Assembly (NCBI RefSeq): GCF_004664715.2
Contig: NC_051082.1
Coordinates: 8,624,498-8,688,497, forward strand
DNA length: 64,000 nt
Reading direction: 5' to 3'
Origin: Peromyscus leucopus
Taxonomy: Eukaryota > Chordata > Mammalia > Rodentia > Cricetidae
The position numbers and the translations under genes were made by a program. The notes under the pieces are model-generated. The model ran no database searches and was not told the origin of the DNA. It worked only from the letters and a program-made list of their open reading frames with translations. Positions 42,476-52,616 of this stretch are shown here, piece after piece; within the stretch, counting starts at the first letter, position 1, and each line of letters opens with the position of its first letter.

Positions 42476-43654
42476 AAAGCGCTACCTCTGAATAACACGA
42501 TTCCAGTACTTGGACTTTTGGGGTGCACATACTGTGGCTCTGATGGGCCCCTCCAAGTGTGGTACCCTAACTCCCGAATCAGGCCACCCTTAGGGCTCGT
42601 CACTCAGGACGGAATTATGTGGACCGTGACATATTGTGTTGCTGAATTCTACACACGTTGGTTCTGCCCCATTCTGTGATTTTTATCAGTTAGAGAGGTT
42701 TAATTATTCGTGAGCCCAGAGGGATACTTTTAAAGACACATTTGTTCTTTATCTCTGGGCTCTGGGGCACGAAGTTCTAAAAATAGCCTTTGAAGCTCAT
42801 TGCTCGGGAAGCTGGGGCCTCAGTGGCAGGTGGGGAGCCGGGAGGGAGTGACTGTTGGGAACTTGCTTGCGTAGAGCTCCTCCAGGTCCAGTTCATGCCA
42901 ACATTGTGCCCGGACCTGAGATGTTAGGAACAGACAGGAAGCGCCAGGATGTGACCTCTGACCTCCAGGGGTTGGAAGTCTGATTGCAGGTGTGTGGTGG
43001 GTTCGCCACTCAGAGATGAGTGGCTTTGTGTTATTTGAGGTGGTCACTGGGACTGTGAGACTGCATGTGGCATCATCTTTGGCATAAATCCTCATCACCA
43101 TGGCCTATGGGTCCCCTTGATCCAGTCCCTCGACTCACCCCATGGTCTGTGCTCCGGTCCAGGGGCTCTCAGGTTTTTCTCCAGCCTGTCACATCCTTGG
43201 ACATGTTGGCTCCGGGTTGGACACTTGTTCTTCCTTCTTTGCCTAATTAACTGTCACTCATCCTCCAGTCGCAGCTCCTAGGGATCTTCCCAGGAAGACA
43301 GTCTGGTCTCCACTTCCGCCCGGTGACATTGTGACTAACTAATTAATGTGGGATTTCCCACTTTCTGTTACCTCTTCTGGGTCTGTCCTTGACAGCCTGT
43401 GTTCAACAGGAAGATCACGACTCTACTTATGTCATTTCAGATGTTTTAGTGGTTATATTAAAAAGAAAAAAAAAAAAGAAAGAAACCCAAATCCAACTGC
43501 CAAGTATTCCTATGGCCGTAAAAATACATCATGAAACATGTCATTTTCGCCATTCTGAGTGAATTCTGCGGCATGAAGAGCAGTCACATGGCTGGGGTAT
43601 TACCCCCGCCATCTCTCCTGGAAATGTTCCATCATCAGAAACAGAAATCCCTTT
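42476..43654. other. Unique intronic stretch with an L2-like fragment
   Basis: 43205-43320 (TCTTCCTTCTTTGCCTAATT, CTCATCCTCCAGTCGCAGCT) resembles the L2 3' end. Nothing else recognised. Confidence 0.4.
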
Positions 43655-43780
43655 CAATCCCTTTTACAGGTTCTCATGTAGCCCAGGCTGGCCTCCAACT
43701 TACTAGGTAGCTGAGGATAGCCATGAACCCCTGCTCCTCCAGCCTCTGACTCCAGGTATATGTCAGCACACCCAGTGCAA
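43655..43780 (-). mobile_element. SINE B4
   Basis: AGGTTCTCATGTAGCCCAGG, CTGGCCTCCAACTTACTAGG and TATATGTCAGCACACCCAGT. Confidence 0.78.
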
Positions 43781-43954
43781 ACTGTAACCCTAGTCAAAGA
43801 TCAGCCCCTGCCCTAGTCCCAGGCAGAACAAGTCCGTCTTATACATTTGACTGTCCCAGATGCTTTGCACAAGCGAGGATATGTTAAAATGGGCGTATGC
43901 CCGCATTCTTTCCTAAACATGCTACTTTTTTTTTTAAAAGAAATTGTTATTATC

Positions 43955-44100
43955 ATTTTTGTGGAGGGAGCATGTATGCCAATGTACATGTGTAGAGTTG
44001 GTTTTCTTCTCCCATCTTGATGTTGGTTCCAGGAACTGAACTTGGATCACTTGGCTTTTGCAGTAAGTACCTCTACCCACTGGGCCATTTTGCTGGCCCA
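43955..44100 (-). mobile_element. SINE B3
   Basis: GAGCATGTATGCCAATGTAC, GGAACTGAACTTGGATCACT and CTGGGCCATTTTGCTGGCCC. Confidence 0.75.
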
Positions 44101-44122
44101 GCATGCTGTGTTCCAGAGTCAT

Positions 44123-44150
44123 TGGTGTGTGTGTGTGAGTGTGTGCGTGT

Positions 44151-44204
<54 letters not shown>
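44123..44204. repeat. (GT)n microsatellite
   Basis: GT with GAGT and GCGT interruptions to 44160, pure GT at 44161-44204. Confidence 0.97.
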
Positions 44205-44207
<3 letters not shown>

Positions 44208-45110
44208 GGCCAGAGATCAACCTCTGGGATTCAAACTCAGATCTCTGACCCCACTGGGCTCTGTGTCCCCAAAAGACCTTATCTAGGGAGGGGCTGAATC
44301 TAGATGTCCTCTAAAAAGTCCCCTGTGGCTGCTAAGGGTCTGCGGTCGATGGAAGGCATTAAACAGGTCAGTCCAGGTTTATCCAACTCTCTCCCCTTGG
44401 AGTCGCCTACATCCCTTCTGGCTCTAGGTGGAGGCAGTGTGGATACATTCCAACACACTGAACTCCCGGCACACTGGGCTGGGGCACTTTGCTGGGGCTG
44501 TCTGTGGAGGGAAACTGAGCCACCAGGGGCATGTGGTGGCCCTGCTGAAGCTGCATGGCAGTGAGCTGGAAGACAAAGGGGTTTGGAAAGCCTCTCCCTG
44601 CCACTCATCTGGAGATAAAAATAGCGAGCCTTGAGGCACCCGAGGCCGTCTAATGTCGCCTTCAGCTCTCTGGAATCTGCAGACACGAGCAGTTGGAGAA
44701 CTAATATAATGTGTGTCACTCAAGGGAGGCAGAGTATTAGACTGACGGAACGTTCTGGAATTAGCCCTGCCTCAGAGGTTAGCCTTTTCCAGTCTGGCTC
44801 CTCCGGCCATGGGTTTTCTTCTGTGGTTCTCATGGGTGCGGTGCTGGACAGGATCCCCTTGCTAATGCCCTTATATCCCTACTTAGACGCCTGTGTGGCA
44901 GCCTGTCTGGGAGTGCTGGATGTGGACAGGCACAGTTGTCTTTAGGATGCAAACCAAAGGAGGCAGAAATAAAATATAGACACCATTTTTCCATCTCTAG
45001 CTCCCAGGCCTCCGTGTCTCTAGGCTAGCCACCTGGGAAGGTCTGCCATGAGTGGAGTTCTGTCTATGGTAAGGTCTTCTGCTTTCTTCCTAAATTAAAA
45101 AAATGGGCAG
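44205..45110. other. Unique intronic stretch
   Basis: The first 75 bases may be a SINE tail; the rest is unrecognised. The minus-strand open frame at 44300-44719 has no recognisable family. Confidence 0.4.
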
Positions 45111-45317
45111 TACAGGTGATCCCTTCTCACCTACAGTTCTGTGTTCTGCAGTTTCAGTGACTTACGGTCAGAAATGTTCAATGGAAAAATCCTTGAACCA
45201 TCCACGTGTTTTAGGTTACACATTGTTCTGAGTAACACGGGAAAGCCTTGAGTCATCCTGCTCGCCTGTCTGGGATGAGGAGCATTCCTCTGTGTGACGA
45301 GTCCATCTTGTGTGTGC

Positions 45318-45609
45318 TACCCTCCTCTTGGTCATTTAGATGCTCTTTTGGTTATCTGATCTGTTCTTGGGGTGTCTGTGCTGCATACACTACCCTCCTG
45401 TTAGTCATTTAGAAGTCCTATTCATTTACCGATCCTCTGTTGGAGTGTCCACGATGTGTGTGCTACCCTCCCGTTAGTCATTCATAAGTCCTATTCATTT
45501 ACCCATCCTCTGTTGGAGTGACTATGATGTGTGTGCTACCCTACCATTCATTATTTGGATGCTCTCTTGGTTATCCAATCAGCTGTGGGGGTGCTGCAGC
45601 ACTTTCATT
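45318..45609. repeat. 73-bp tandem array (4 copies) inside Tigger
   Basis: The word TACCCTCC (or a one-base variant) starts at 45318, 45391, 45464 and 45537, exactly 73 bp apart. Copies 2 and 3 are the most alike (AGTCCTATTCATTTACC, TCCTCTGTTGGAGTG); copies 1 and 4 keep GATGCTCT-TTGGTTATC. Confidence 0.93.
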
Positions 45610-45634
45610 CAAGCAACTTTTAGTACTGAATGAG

Positions 45635-45799
45635 ATGACCCCCCAAAGCAAAAGTGTGGTGATGCTGGCACAGTGGACATGCCAAAGCGAAGCCATGAAG
45701 CTTCTTGTGAGTGGAAAGACAAACATTTTTGACAGCGTAAGGAAAGAAAAGGACTCATGTGTGGAGCTTGCTAAGAAGGACAGAACGGTCTCTCTGTGA
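45635..45799 (+). pseudogene. Tigger transposase N-terminal fossil
   Basis: The frame beginning ATG at 45635 reads MTPQSKS... and later FDSVRKEKDSCVELAKKD before a stop at 45797. In intact Tigger transposases this is the start of the protein and the first helices of the CENP-B/pogo-type DNA-binding helix-turn-helix. Here about 54 codons survive, with many replacements, then a stop; the catalytic DDE domain is absent. The frame is open upstream to 45518 only by chance. A dead element fragment with no inferred function. Confidence 0.72.
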
Positions 45800-46439
45800 G
45801 CTGGTGATGGAGGAGAAGGAGGAGGAGGAAGTCTCTGCTATTGTTGCTATTGTTCCGTGATTGCAAAGCTATGACCATGGAGCATGGAAGTTCTTGCTGA
45901 CATTCTGTGTGGGTCTGTGAGTGTCAGGACATCTGTGTGGTCATGGCCCGGATCCCCACCACTAAGGAGCACAGTGATCAGATGGCAGTAGCGTTGTGAC
46001 AACTTGAATCTGTGGCTCTTTCAAATCAGCCATTTGACTCAGTTGTCAAATATATATTGAAACAAGATCTGACTTATACATCAAGATGAAGAAGTATGAA
46101 TTATATGCAAATACATAAATAAAAGTAAGTGCGAATTGCAACTCTGGGTGGCAGGCCCTGGGCAGGGTGGAGGTGGGGTTGTTAGTCCAGATAACATCCT
46201 GAGAAAGAGTCCAGCCAGCAAGATGGATGATAAACAAGACACCTGCATACAGCCAATTCTCACTCTTTGCAGATTCTACAGGTGTGAACTTAGAAGCTTT
46301 CTGAAATGTATTTATCATCCCAAATCAAGAGTTACACATACCGAGTGGCGGAACCTTCCGGTCTTTGATGCACATGTTCCCAGCTGGGATGGGGCCAGGT
46401 CACACTCCACTGCTACATGTTGTAGCTCTTAGAATATGT
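45800..46439. other. Unique intronic stretch
   Basis: Begins with a GGAGAAGGAGGAGG purine patch. No further transposase or gene recognised. Confidence 0.4.
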
Positions 46440-46715
46440 GTGATGGTTCATACTGACCATCCACCTGACAGGAACTCGAGTAACCTTGGCGACAAACCTC
46501 TGGACATGTCTGTGTAAAATTATCTAGATTATGTTAACTGAGGTGAGAATACCCTTCCCCCTCCCCGCCCCCAGTACGGGCTGCACCGTCTCACGGGTTG
46601 GGGTCCTGGACTGAATAAAAAGGAAGAAGCGAGCTGAGCTCCAGCATTCACCTCTCTCTGTTTCCTGGCTGTGGATGTGAGTGGTTAGTGCATTTTCCTG
46701 CTGCCATGCCTTTGC
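46440..46715 (+). mobile_element. Rodent interspersed repeat, LTR-like
   Basis: TGTGATGGTTCATACTGACC, CTGGACTGAATAAAAAGGAA, GAGCTCCAGCATTCACCTCT and GTTTCCTGGCTGTGGATGTG are blocks I recognise as a dispersed rodent repeat, probably MaLR-related; the family is not certain. Confidence 0.5.
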
Positions 46716-46716
46716 C

Positions 46717-46875
46717 GTAGGTGAGGGTGAGTGGGATGTGCGGGGATGGATAAGGATGTGTGGGGGTGGGAAGAAATGGGTGAGGATGATGGGGATGGGT
46801 GAGGATGGGTGAGGAAGATCAGGATGGGCAGAAACAGGTGAGAATGAGTGGGGATGGAGGAGGATGGATGGACCA
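46717..46875. repeat. Degenerate GGATG/GTGAG minisatellite
   Basis: Repeated GGGTGAGGATG, GTGGGGATGG and GGAGGATGGATGG words without a fixed period. Confidence 0.85.
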
Positions 46876-46888
46876 AGCCTTTTTTAGA

Positions 46889-46950
46889 TTGGTGGTGGGG
46901 GGCGGCGGCGGCGGCGGCAGCAGGGGGGGTGGAGTGGGGGGGGAGGGTGT
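46889..46950 (+). repeat. G-rich (GGC)n and poly-G tract
   Basis: GGTGGTGGGGGGCGGCGGCG, then AGCAGGGGGGGTGG and GGGGGGGGAGGG; several G runs that could form a quadruplex. Confidence 0.9.
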
Positions 46951-46957
46951 CTTGGAG

Positions 46958-47154
46958 CAGTGGTTCTGAACCTGTGGGTCATGACCCCTTTGGCAAACCT
47001 CCGTCTCCAAAAATATTTACATGACTGTTCATAACAGTAGCAAAATTTCAGTTATGAAGTAGCAATGAAATTAATTTTATGGTTGGGGGGTGGTCAGCAC
47101 AGCATGAGGAACTGTATTAAAGGGCTGCAGCATTAGGAGGGCTGAGAGCCACCG
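46958..47154 (-). mobile_element. URR1 hAT DNA transposon (non-autonomous)
   Basis: Ends CAGTGGTTCTGAACCTGTGG and AGGAGGGCTGAGAGCCACCG. Flanks TCTTGGAG (46950-46957) and CCTTGGAG (47155-47162) form an 8-bp target duplication with one difference. Confidence 0.94.
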
Positions 47155-47339
47155 CCTTGGAGGCTCAGTTTCCCTATCTGACGACACACGTCTTGGATCT
47201 CCAACATCAGATCCAAGTATCCAGCAATGGAAACACACTAAAGCCGGCTGAAATAGGTTTCCAATTTTGGATATGTGATCCTGGGGCTGAGAGGATTGAC
47301 TCTGACATGGTGGATATTGTGTCCCAACCAAGAAACAGG

Positions 47340-47465
47340 CTCCGCCATCAGACCCCTGGAACTGAGTGGGATCTCAGCCTCAGACAAGTGACTGGACTTT
47401 TTCTCAGAGCTTTAATTTCCTCACCAATCTCACAGGATTATAACGAGAGTGTAATGAAGTAAGGT
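47340..47465 (-). mobile_element. MIR-type SINE remnant
   Basis: AAGTGACTGGACTTTTTCTC, AGCTTTAATTTCCTCACCAA and GGATTATAACGAGAGTGTAA match the reversed MIR order. Confidence 0.55.
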
Positions 47466-47566
47466 GGGAGCGGGGAGAGGAGGCAGGGAGGAGCCTGGGC
47501 CAGAGTCAACACCCAGCGTCTGCTGCTGTGCCCACCAATAAATGTGCTTTGCTGAACACCCACCAG

Positions 47567-47785
47567 GATGGAGATGATGCTGATGGTGGTGATGCTGCTG
47601 ATGGTGGTGATGCTGCTGATGGTGGAGATGATGCTGATGGTGGTGATGCTGCTGATGGTGGTGATGATGCTGATGGTGGTGATGATGCTGATGGTGATGA
47701 TAGTGGTGATTATGCTGATGATGGTGGTGATGGTGGAGGTGATGGTGGTGGTGGTGGTGATGGTGATGCTGATGATGAGATCAGC
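47567..47785. repeat. 18-bp minisatellite of GAT/GGT/GCT triplets
   Basis: Units GATGGTGGTGATGCTGCT at 47582, 47600, 47618 (variant), 47636, 47654, 47672 and 47690, then irregular triplets. Asp/Gly/Ala-rich frames here are artefacts. Confidence 0.95.
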
Positions 47786-47789
47786 TGAT

Positions 47790-48350
47790 GGGAAAAAGTG
47801 AGAACCACTGCATGAAGCTGGTGGGAATGAAGAGTGGCACAGCCGATCAGAAAAATGGTCCAGTGGTTTCTAGGGTGGTTAGAGAGCATTACCCCCTGGC
47901 CCAGCAATTCCACTCCTACTTTATGCTCAAAGCATTGGAAACAGATAACCACACAGATGCTGGTTCCTACACGTTCCCCACAACACTGCGAACGTCAACA
48001 TAGTGTGCTGCGTCCAATGGCTGTTGAGTAGAGAAACAAGCTGTGATGCCAATGTCGACCTCAGCCATGAGAAGGAAGCAGTGGGCCATGCTGCAGTGTA
48101 AATAAATGATGCAGACTGAGCCAGACCCTAATCACCATGCATGGCATGATCTACCGATAGGAAAGATCCCGCGAGGGCAAATCCACAGAGACTCGAAGCC
48201 GTGTCCTCGCTGTCAAGGGCGGGAGACAAAGAGAACAGAGGCTGACTGCTTAGTTCTGGGTACGGGGTTCATCTTGAACTCCCTCCGTTGAGAAAGCCAT
48301 GACACAGCACTGTGGACATCCTAGACGCCAGCGGGCATCACACTTGAAAG
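47790..48350 (+). mobile_element. Old L1 3' fragment
   Basis: CTGGCCCAGCAATTCCACTC, CATTGGAAACAGATAACCAC, TCAGCCATGAGAAGGAAGCA, GGCAAATCCACAGAGACTCG and CTTAGTTCTGGGTACGGGGT follow the 3' end (late ORF2 and 3' UTR) of ancestral mammalian L1. No open frame survives. Confidence 0.72.
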
Positions 48351-48359
48351 CCCTTCTGT

Positions 48360-48485
48360 GGGGCTGAGGAGATGATTCAGTGGGTGAATGACCGGCTGCG
48401 CAGGCTTGAGGGTCTGATTACAGCAGGTGGGGTGGAGCCCCTCACCTCATGGCAGCCAGAGCAGAGGACAAGACCAGGAAGAAGG
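48360..48485 (+). mobile_element. SINE B3
   Basis: GGGGCTGAGGAGATGATTCA, CAGGCTTGAGGGTCTGATTA and CTCATGGCAGCCAGAGCAGA. Confidence 0.65.
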
Positions 48486-48779
48486 GACAGGAAGAGGCTG
48501 GAGTTGAGGTACATCTTTCGGGGCACCCCCGAGTGACCTCCAATGAGGGTCCACCTTCTGTAGCTCCCTGGGTACTTCATAGCCTATTCGGATTTAGGGT
48601 CCAACAGTGGTTGCAGCCATCAGATCGGATCATCCCTGGAAAAGCAAGATATGGCCAGAAGCATGCTGGGACAATGTCCCGAGCAGTTCTTATTTCTTAT
48701 TTAATGAACTTGGCTGTCAGGGTTATGATCGCAGTATATGCTCAGCAAATATTAGTGGCTAATAATAATAGGAGCTAAT

Positions 48780-48781
<2 letters not shown>
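48486..48781. other. Unique intronic stretch
   Basis: Ends in a TAATAATAATA patch before the CT tract. Confidence 0.4.

Positions 48782-48830
<49 letters not shown>
48782..48830. repeat. (CT)24 microsatellite
   Basis: Pure CT. Confidence 0.97.
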
Positions 48831-48832
<2 letters not shown>

Positions 48833-49065
48833 GTGTACACATCTATGGGTAGAGAGCCCCGTGGTTGGCCTCAGGCATCTTTTTTTTATCTTATCTACTT
48901 GGGCAGAGTCTCTTGTTAAATCTACAGTTTGCTATTCAGTTGAGTCTGGCTCACCAGTTTGCTCAGGGAATCCGGTGTCTCTGCCTCCCCAATGCTGGGA
49001 TTACCTTGGGGCCGCCACACCCAGCCAGATTTTAGGTGGATTCTGTGATCAGATCCTGAGCTCAT
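48833..49065 (-). mobile_element. SINE, B4 composite
   Basis: GGGCAGAGTCTCTTGTTAAA, GTGTCTCTGCCTCCCCAATG and CTGGGATTACCTTGGGGCCG. Confidence 0.7.
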
Positions 49066-49082
49066 TAATTTTAGTCAAAATG

Positions 49083-49280
49083 GGGGGCTGGAGAGATGGC
49101 TCAGAGGTTAAGAGCACTGGCTGTTCTTCCAGAGGTCCTGAGTTCAATTCCCAGCAACCACATGGTGGCTCATAATCATCCGTAATGAGTTCTGGTGCCC
49201 TCTTCTGGCCTGCAGGCATGCATGTAGGCAGAACACTGTATACATAATAAATAAATAAATGTTTAAATTTTTTTTTTTTT
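49083..49280 (+). mobile_element. SINE B2, well preserved, 14-bp target duplication
   Basis: GGGCTGGAGAGATGGCTCAG to AATAAATAAATG plus a T-rich joint. TTTTAGTCAAAATG occurs at 49069-49082 and 49281-49294, identical, indicating a relatively recent insertion. Confidence 0.96.
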
Positions 49281-49860
49281 TTTTAGTCAAAATGATACAA
49301 ACCAGAGTCACCTGGGGAGAGAGACCCTTAGTTGAGAAACTGCCTCCATTAGATTGGCCTGTGAGCATGTCTGTGGGGTATTTTCTTAACTGATATGTTA
49401 GGGTCCAGGTCACTGTGGGTGGTGCCACCCCCAGGCAGGTGGCCCTAGGCCAGTGGTTCTCAACCTTCCTTAGGCTGCGACCCTTTCAATACAGTTCCTC
49501 ATGCTGTGGTGACCCCCAGCCATAACATTATTTTGTAGCTACTTCGTAACTATAACTGCTGCTGTTGTGAATCGTAATATAAATATCTGATATGTAACCC
49601 CCTCAAAGGGGCTGAGAACCACTGTTCTAGGTGATATAAGAAAGCAAGCTGAGCAAGCCATGGGGAGCAAGTCAGTAAGCAGCAGCCCTCCATGGTCTCT
49701 GCTTCAGTTCCTGCCTCCAGGTTCCTGCCCTGCTTCAGTTCCTGTCCTGACTTCCTTCAGTGCTGGACTGTGATGGGGGAAATGTAAGGCAAATAACACC
49801 CTTTCCTCCCCGGGTTGGTTGTGGTGTTGGTCACAGCAGCTTAAAGCAAGTGAGGACAGG
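49281..49860 (+). mobile_element. Rodent MaLR-like LTR, host of two nested insertions
   Basis: CCAGAGTCACCTGGGGAGAG, GAAACTGCCTCCATTAGATT, AAGCAAGCTGAGCAAGCCAT and GTGCTGGACTGTGATGGGGG; reverse complement of the family at 11899. Its start was probably near 49060, upstream of the B2. Confidence 0.72.
49451..49624 (+). mobile_element. URR1 hAT DNA transposon nested in the LTR
   Basis: CAGTGGTTCTCAACCTTCCT to GGGGCTGAGAACCACTG. Flanks CCCTAGGC (49443-49450) and TTCTAGGT (49625-49632) differ only by C/T changes. Confidence 0.94.
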
Positions 49861-51272
49861 GCCTGATGTTCATGGGGCAAGCCCTTTATTGACTGAGGTA
49901 TCTCTGTAACCCCGGAGAATAATTTTACACAGTATTTTTAGTGTGCCCACGTCTGCTCTGTAGCTGGCCACATGGGGTCAACCATGGAATTTTCCACTTG
50001 GTGCTTCATGGTGGCCCCATAATCGTTTTGGACTTTGGAGTCTTTTAGATCTTTGGATCAGGGATCAGGGCTGCTTAACTCATAATCATAGAAGCCGCCG
50101 CTGCCGCTGTTTCTATTCTTTAACTTACTGTGAGTCTGGAAAAAAAAAAATCTTCAAGCTGTATCTACAGATCCTGCTTCCCAGCCGAAAGTTAGAATGA
50201 TTTAAACAGCAAGCACTTGGAAATATGCAGGGGACTTCCAAGCCCCAGTAGGCAATCCTGGAATGGTGAGGGTGGGGTCCACCCCTTCGCAGCTGCCTCT
50301 GAAGGGCTGAGGCGTGTGTGACGCTGGCTCTGAAATCCAGACAACTTCTAAGCTCATGCATTTGCCTGTTTATATGGTTTCAATGGAACGGGACAAAGCA
50401 GTCAGACACTTGCCTAGACTTTCTGAAATCATTTTCTCTCTCTCGAATGGCGTTTTACTTCTCCAGTCCCTTATCAGAGAATGTCAAAAGAAAAAAAAAA
50501 ACACCCTATGCCTTGAAATGCCTTTAATCAGTCCTCAGACCTTTCATTTTTTAAAATCTATTCCCTTCTCTCCGCCCATCTCAAGACTTGAAATAAAACG
50601 ATTTTTCCAGAAACGAGTGACAGGAGGCAAGGGTGACGATTAATAACCCCGGAGCCCATGCCACCACACCTTTCCTATTTAAAATGAAAAATTACCTTTT
50701 TTCCCTTTAGACTTTATTAAAAAGAGGATCAAAAGTGGGGGTTCTGATAGCATACAGCCCATCATCGAGGCGCTTTTGAAGCCTCTCTGCTTTGGAGTCG
50801 GCTCTGCTGGCTGAGCAGTTTGGATAATGAAATAAAACTGTGCGCGTACTTCTTGGGTCCCCGAACTTCTGATTTTTGAGCCTTTGGGTGTGGAGAGGAA
50901 GCAGATTTGCCTGGGATGAGAATGTGCTGGGGGGTGGGGTGGGCTTCCTTCCTTCCTTATCTTTTTAACTGTGAAGAAATACTTCAAGAGGACGACTCCC
51001 TGAACCCAGTGGAGTGTCTGTCTGTCTGTCTTTGGAGGAACAGTGGGTCTTGGGAAGCATTGGGTCCCCACACAGCAGCAGGATACTGTGTGAAGGCATT
51101 GGTCTCCATCTACTAAGGGATTTTGATCAAATCCTCTCACTCATCTAAAACTTGATTAAGTAGGCCAGTGACCCTGCCTTCCAGGAAGACAGAGCAACTG
51201 ATCCTCTCACTCTGAGAACCTGAGGTCAGCCACCGTCTCCCAAACGTTCTTTTCCATCCTATTTGTTATATT
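49861..51272. other. Long unique intronic stretch
   Basis: AT-richer than average, with short A runs. The minus-strand open frame at 50679-51140 has no recognisable homology. Confidence 0.45.
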
Positions 51273-51471
51273 TTAAATGATGTATTTGTGTCTGAGTGGG
51301 ATATATACGAAAGTGCAGGTCCCCTGAGAGGCCAGAAGAGGGCGTCAGATCCCCTTGGGGCCGGAGTTACAGATGGTTGTGAGCCTCCCATGTGGGTGCT
51401 GGGAACTGAACTTGCGTCCTTCATGACAGCAATATCCTGTTTTGACCATTCACCCGTCTTTCCACACCCAG
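51273..51471 (-). mobile_element. SINE B2, diverged
   Basis: GCCAGAAGAGGGCGTCAGAT, GGAGTTACAGATGGTTGTGA and GGTGCTGGGAACTGAACTTG. Confidence 0.85.
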
Positions 51472-51493
51472 CTCCCACCCCTGCTTGTTTAAG

Positions 51494-51603
51494 ACAGGAA
51501 CATGGGTAGTTCAGGTTGGCTTCGAACTTGCCACTTAGCCAAGAATGACCTTGAACTCCTGATCCTCCTCAGTGGGATTCGAGATATACAGTGTGTGTCA
51601 GGG
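51494..51603 (-). mobile_element. SINE B4
   Basis: GACAGGAACATGGGTAGTTC, AAGAATGACCTTGAACTCCT and GATCCTCCTCAGTGGGATTC. Confidence 0.7.
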
Positions 51604-51605
51604 TT

Positions 51606-51730
51606 TGTTTGTTTGTTTGTTTGTTTGTTTTTGAGACAGGGTCTGTCTATGTGTAGCCCTGACTGGCCTGGGACTCACAGAGATCTTGCCTGCCTCTGTG
51701 CTGGGATTAAAGATGGTGTGATATGTCCGT
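51606..51730 (-). mobile_element. SINE B1 with (TTTG)n tail
   Basis: Tail of TTTG units, then GAGACAGGGTCTGTCTATGT, TGGGACTCACAGAGATCTTG and GTGCTGGGATTAAAGATG. Confidence 0.87.
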
Positions 51731-52616
51731 TTTAGTAACTCCTCCTCAGTGTTTAGCACACATGGATCCTTCCCCTGGGGGGCTTGCTAGGGATGTGGTG
51801 CTTTAACAGAGCACACTAGCACAAGTCCACACACTCACAGACCCCAGGGCTTGGAGTCAAGCCACAAAGCTTAGGCTCCACCCTCTCTGGGGGTCTGGTC
51901 CCCGCCCCTCCCTCCCCTGGATCTGGTGGGTGACCGTTAGCATCCTCGCATCCCTTGGCTTGTTGCTACATCCCACGAGGCTCTCCCTCCAACGTCACTC
52001 TGCCTCTGCGTCCTCTCTATATTGGGACAGGGTGTCAGTGTGTAGCCCAGGTGGCCTGGGATTGGCTGTGTAGACCAGGCTTGTGATCTTCCTGCCTCAG
52101 CCTCCTCCTGCCACCAAGCTTGTCCCCTCCCCTCTTCGTATAGCTACGGCCGATTAGGGATGACCTTATCTAGAGTGAGCTCAGCTCAATTCCATCCGCA
52201 GGGACTTTATTTGCAAATAGGGTGTTGGGGTAAAGAGGCCCACCTGTGGCATTGCTGGGTCCTTTCTCTTACAGCTCGATCCTGAGGTTGAAGCCAGGCC
52301 ACATGTCGCTCCCCGAGGGTCTGTGTCTTCCAATCTGCTCTTTACATTTGTTCAATTGCAGCATTTAGCTGAGAACCCAATCCACGTCCATTTACTGTGA
52401 GTTGCCTTTGAAACCGGCTCTGTTCTTTTTGGCAAACTTCTGGAAGACTTAAAAACGAGACAACAAACCAGCAAACCAGCTCTTCCTGCCCCCAGATTTC
52501 TGTCCCCACTGGTCCCTCAGCCTGGAGCACCGCTCTTCACTGTTGGCATGGTGACCCTTCTTGTTCTCAGCAGCTGATATGTGGTCTCCTGGGGGGGGCA
52601 TTGTAATCGGACTTTT
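51731..52616. other. Unique intronic stretch with a B4/B1 fragment at 52020-52125
   Basis: The fragment reads GGGACAGGGTGTCAGTGTGT and GATCTTCCTGCCTCAGCCTC (minus strand). Confidence 0.5.

Larger units (their letters stand above)
45113..45799 (+). mobile_element. Tigger (pogo/Tc1-mariner) DNA transposon, 5' part
   Basis: Starts CAGGTGATCCC after a TA dinucleotide (45111-45112). The segment CAGTTTCAGTGACTTACGGT, the following AATGGAAAAATCC and the GTGTGCTACCCTCC...TTAGTCATTTAG region match the untranslated leader of old mammalian Tigger elements. It leads into a decayed transposase N-terminus. The 3' part of the element is not recognisable in the window. Confidence 0.75.

Noticed and set aside
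44300..44723. 139- and 99-codon minus-strand open frames
   Set aside because: Unique intron sequence without family resemblance or splice signals; treated as chance.
50679..51140. 153-codon minus-strand open frame
   Set aside because: No recognisable protein; includes A-rich low-complexity sequence; no supporting signals.
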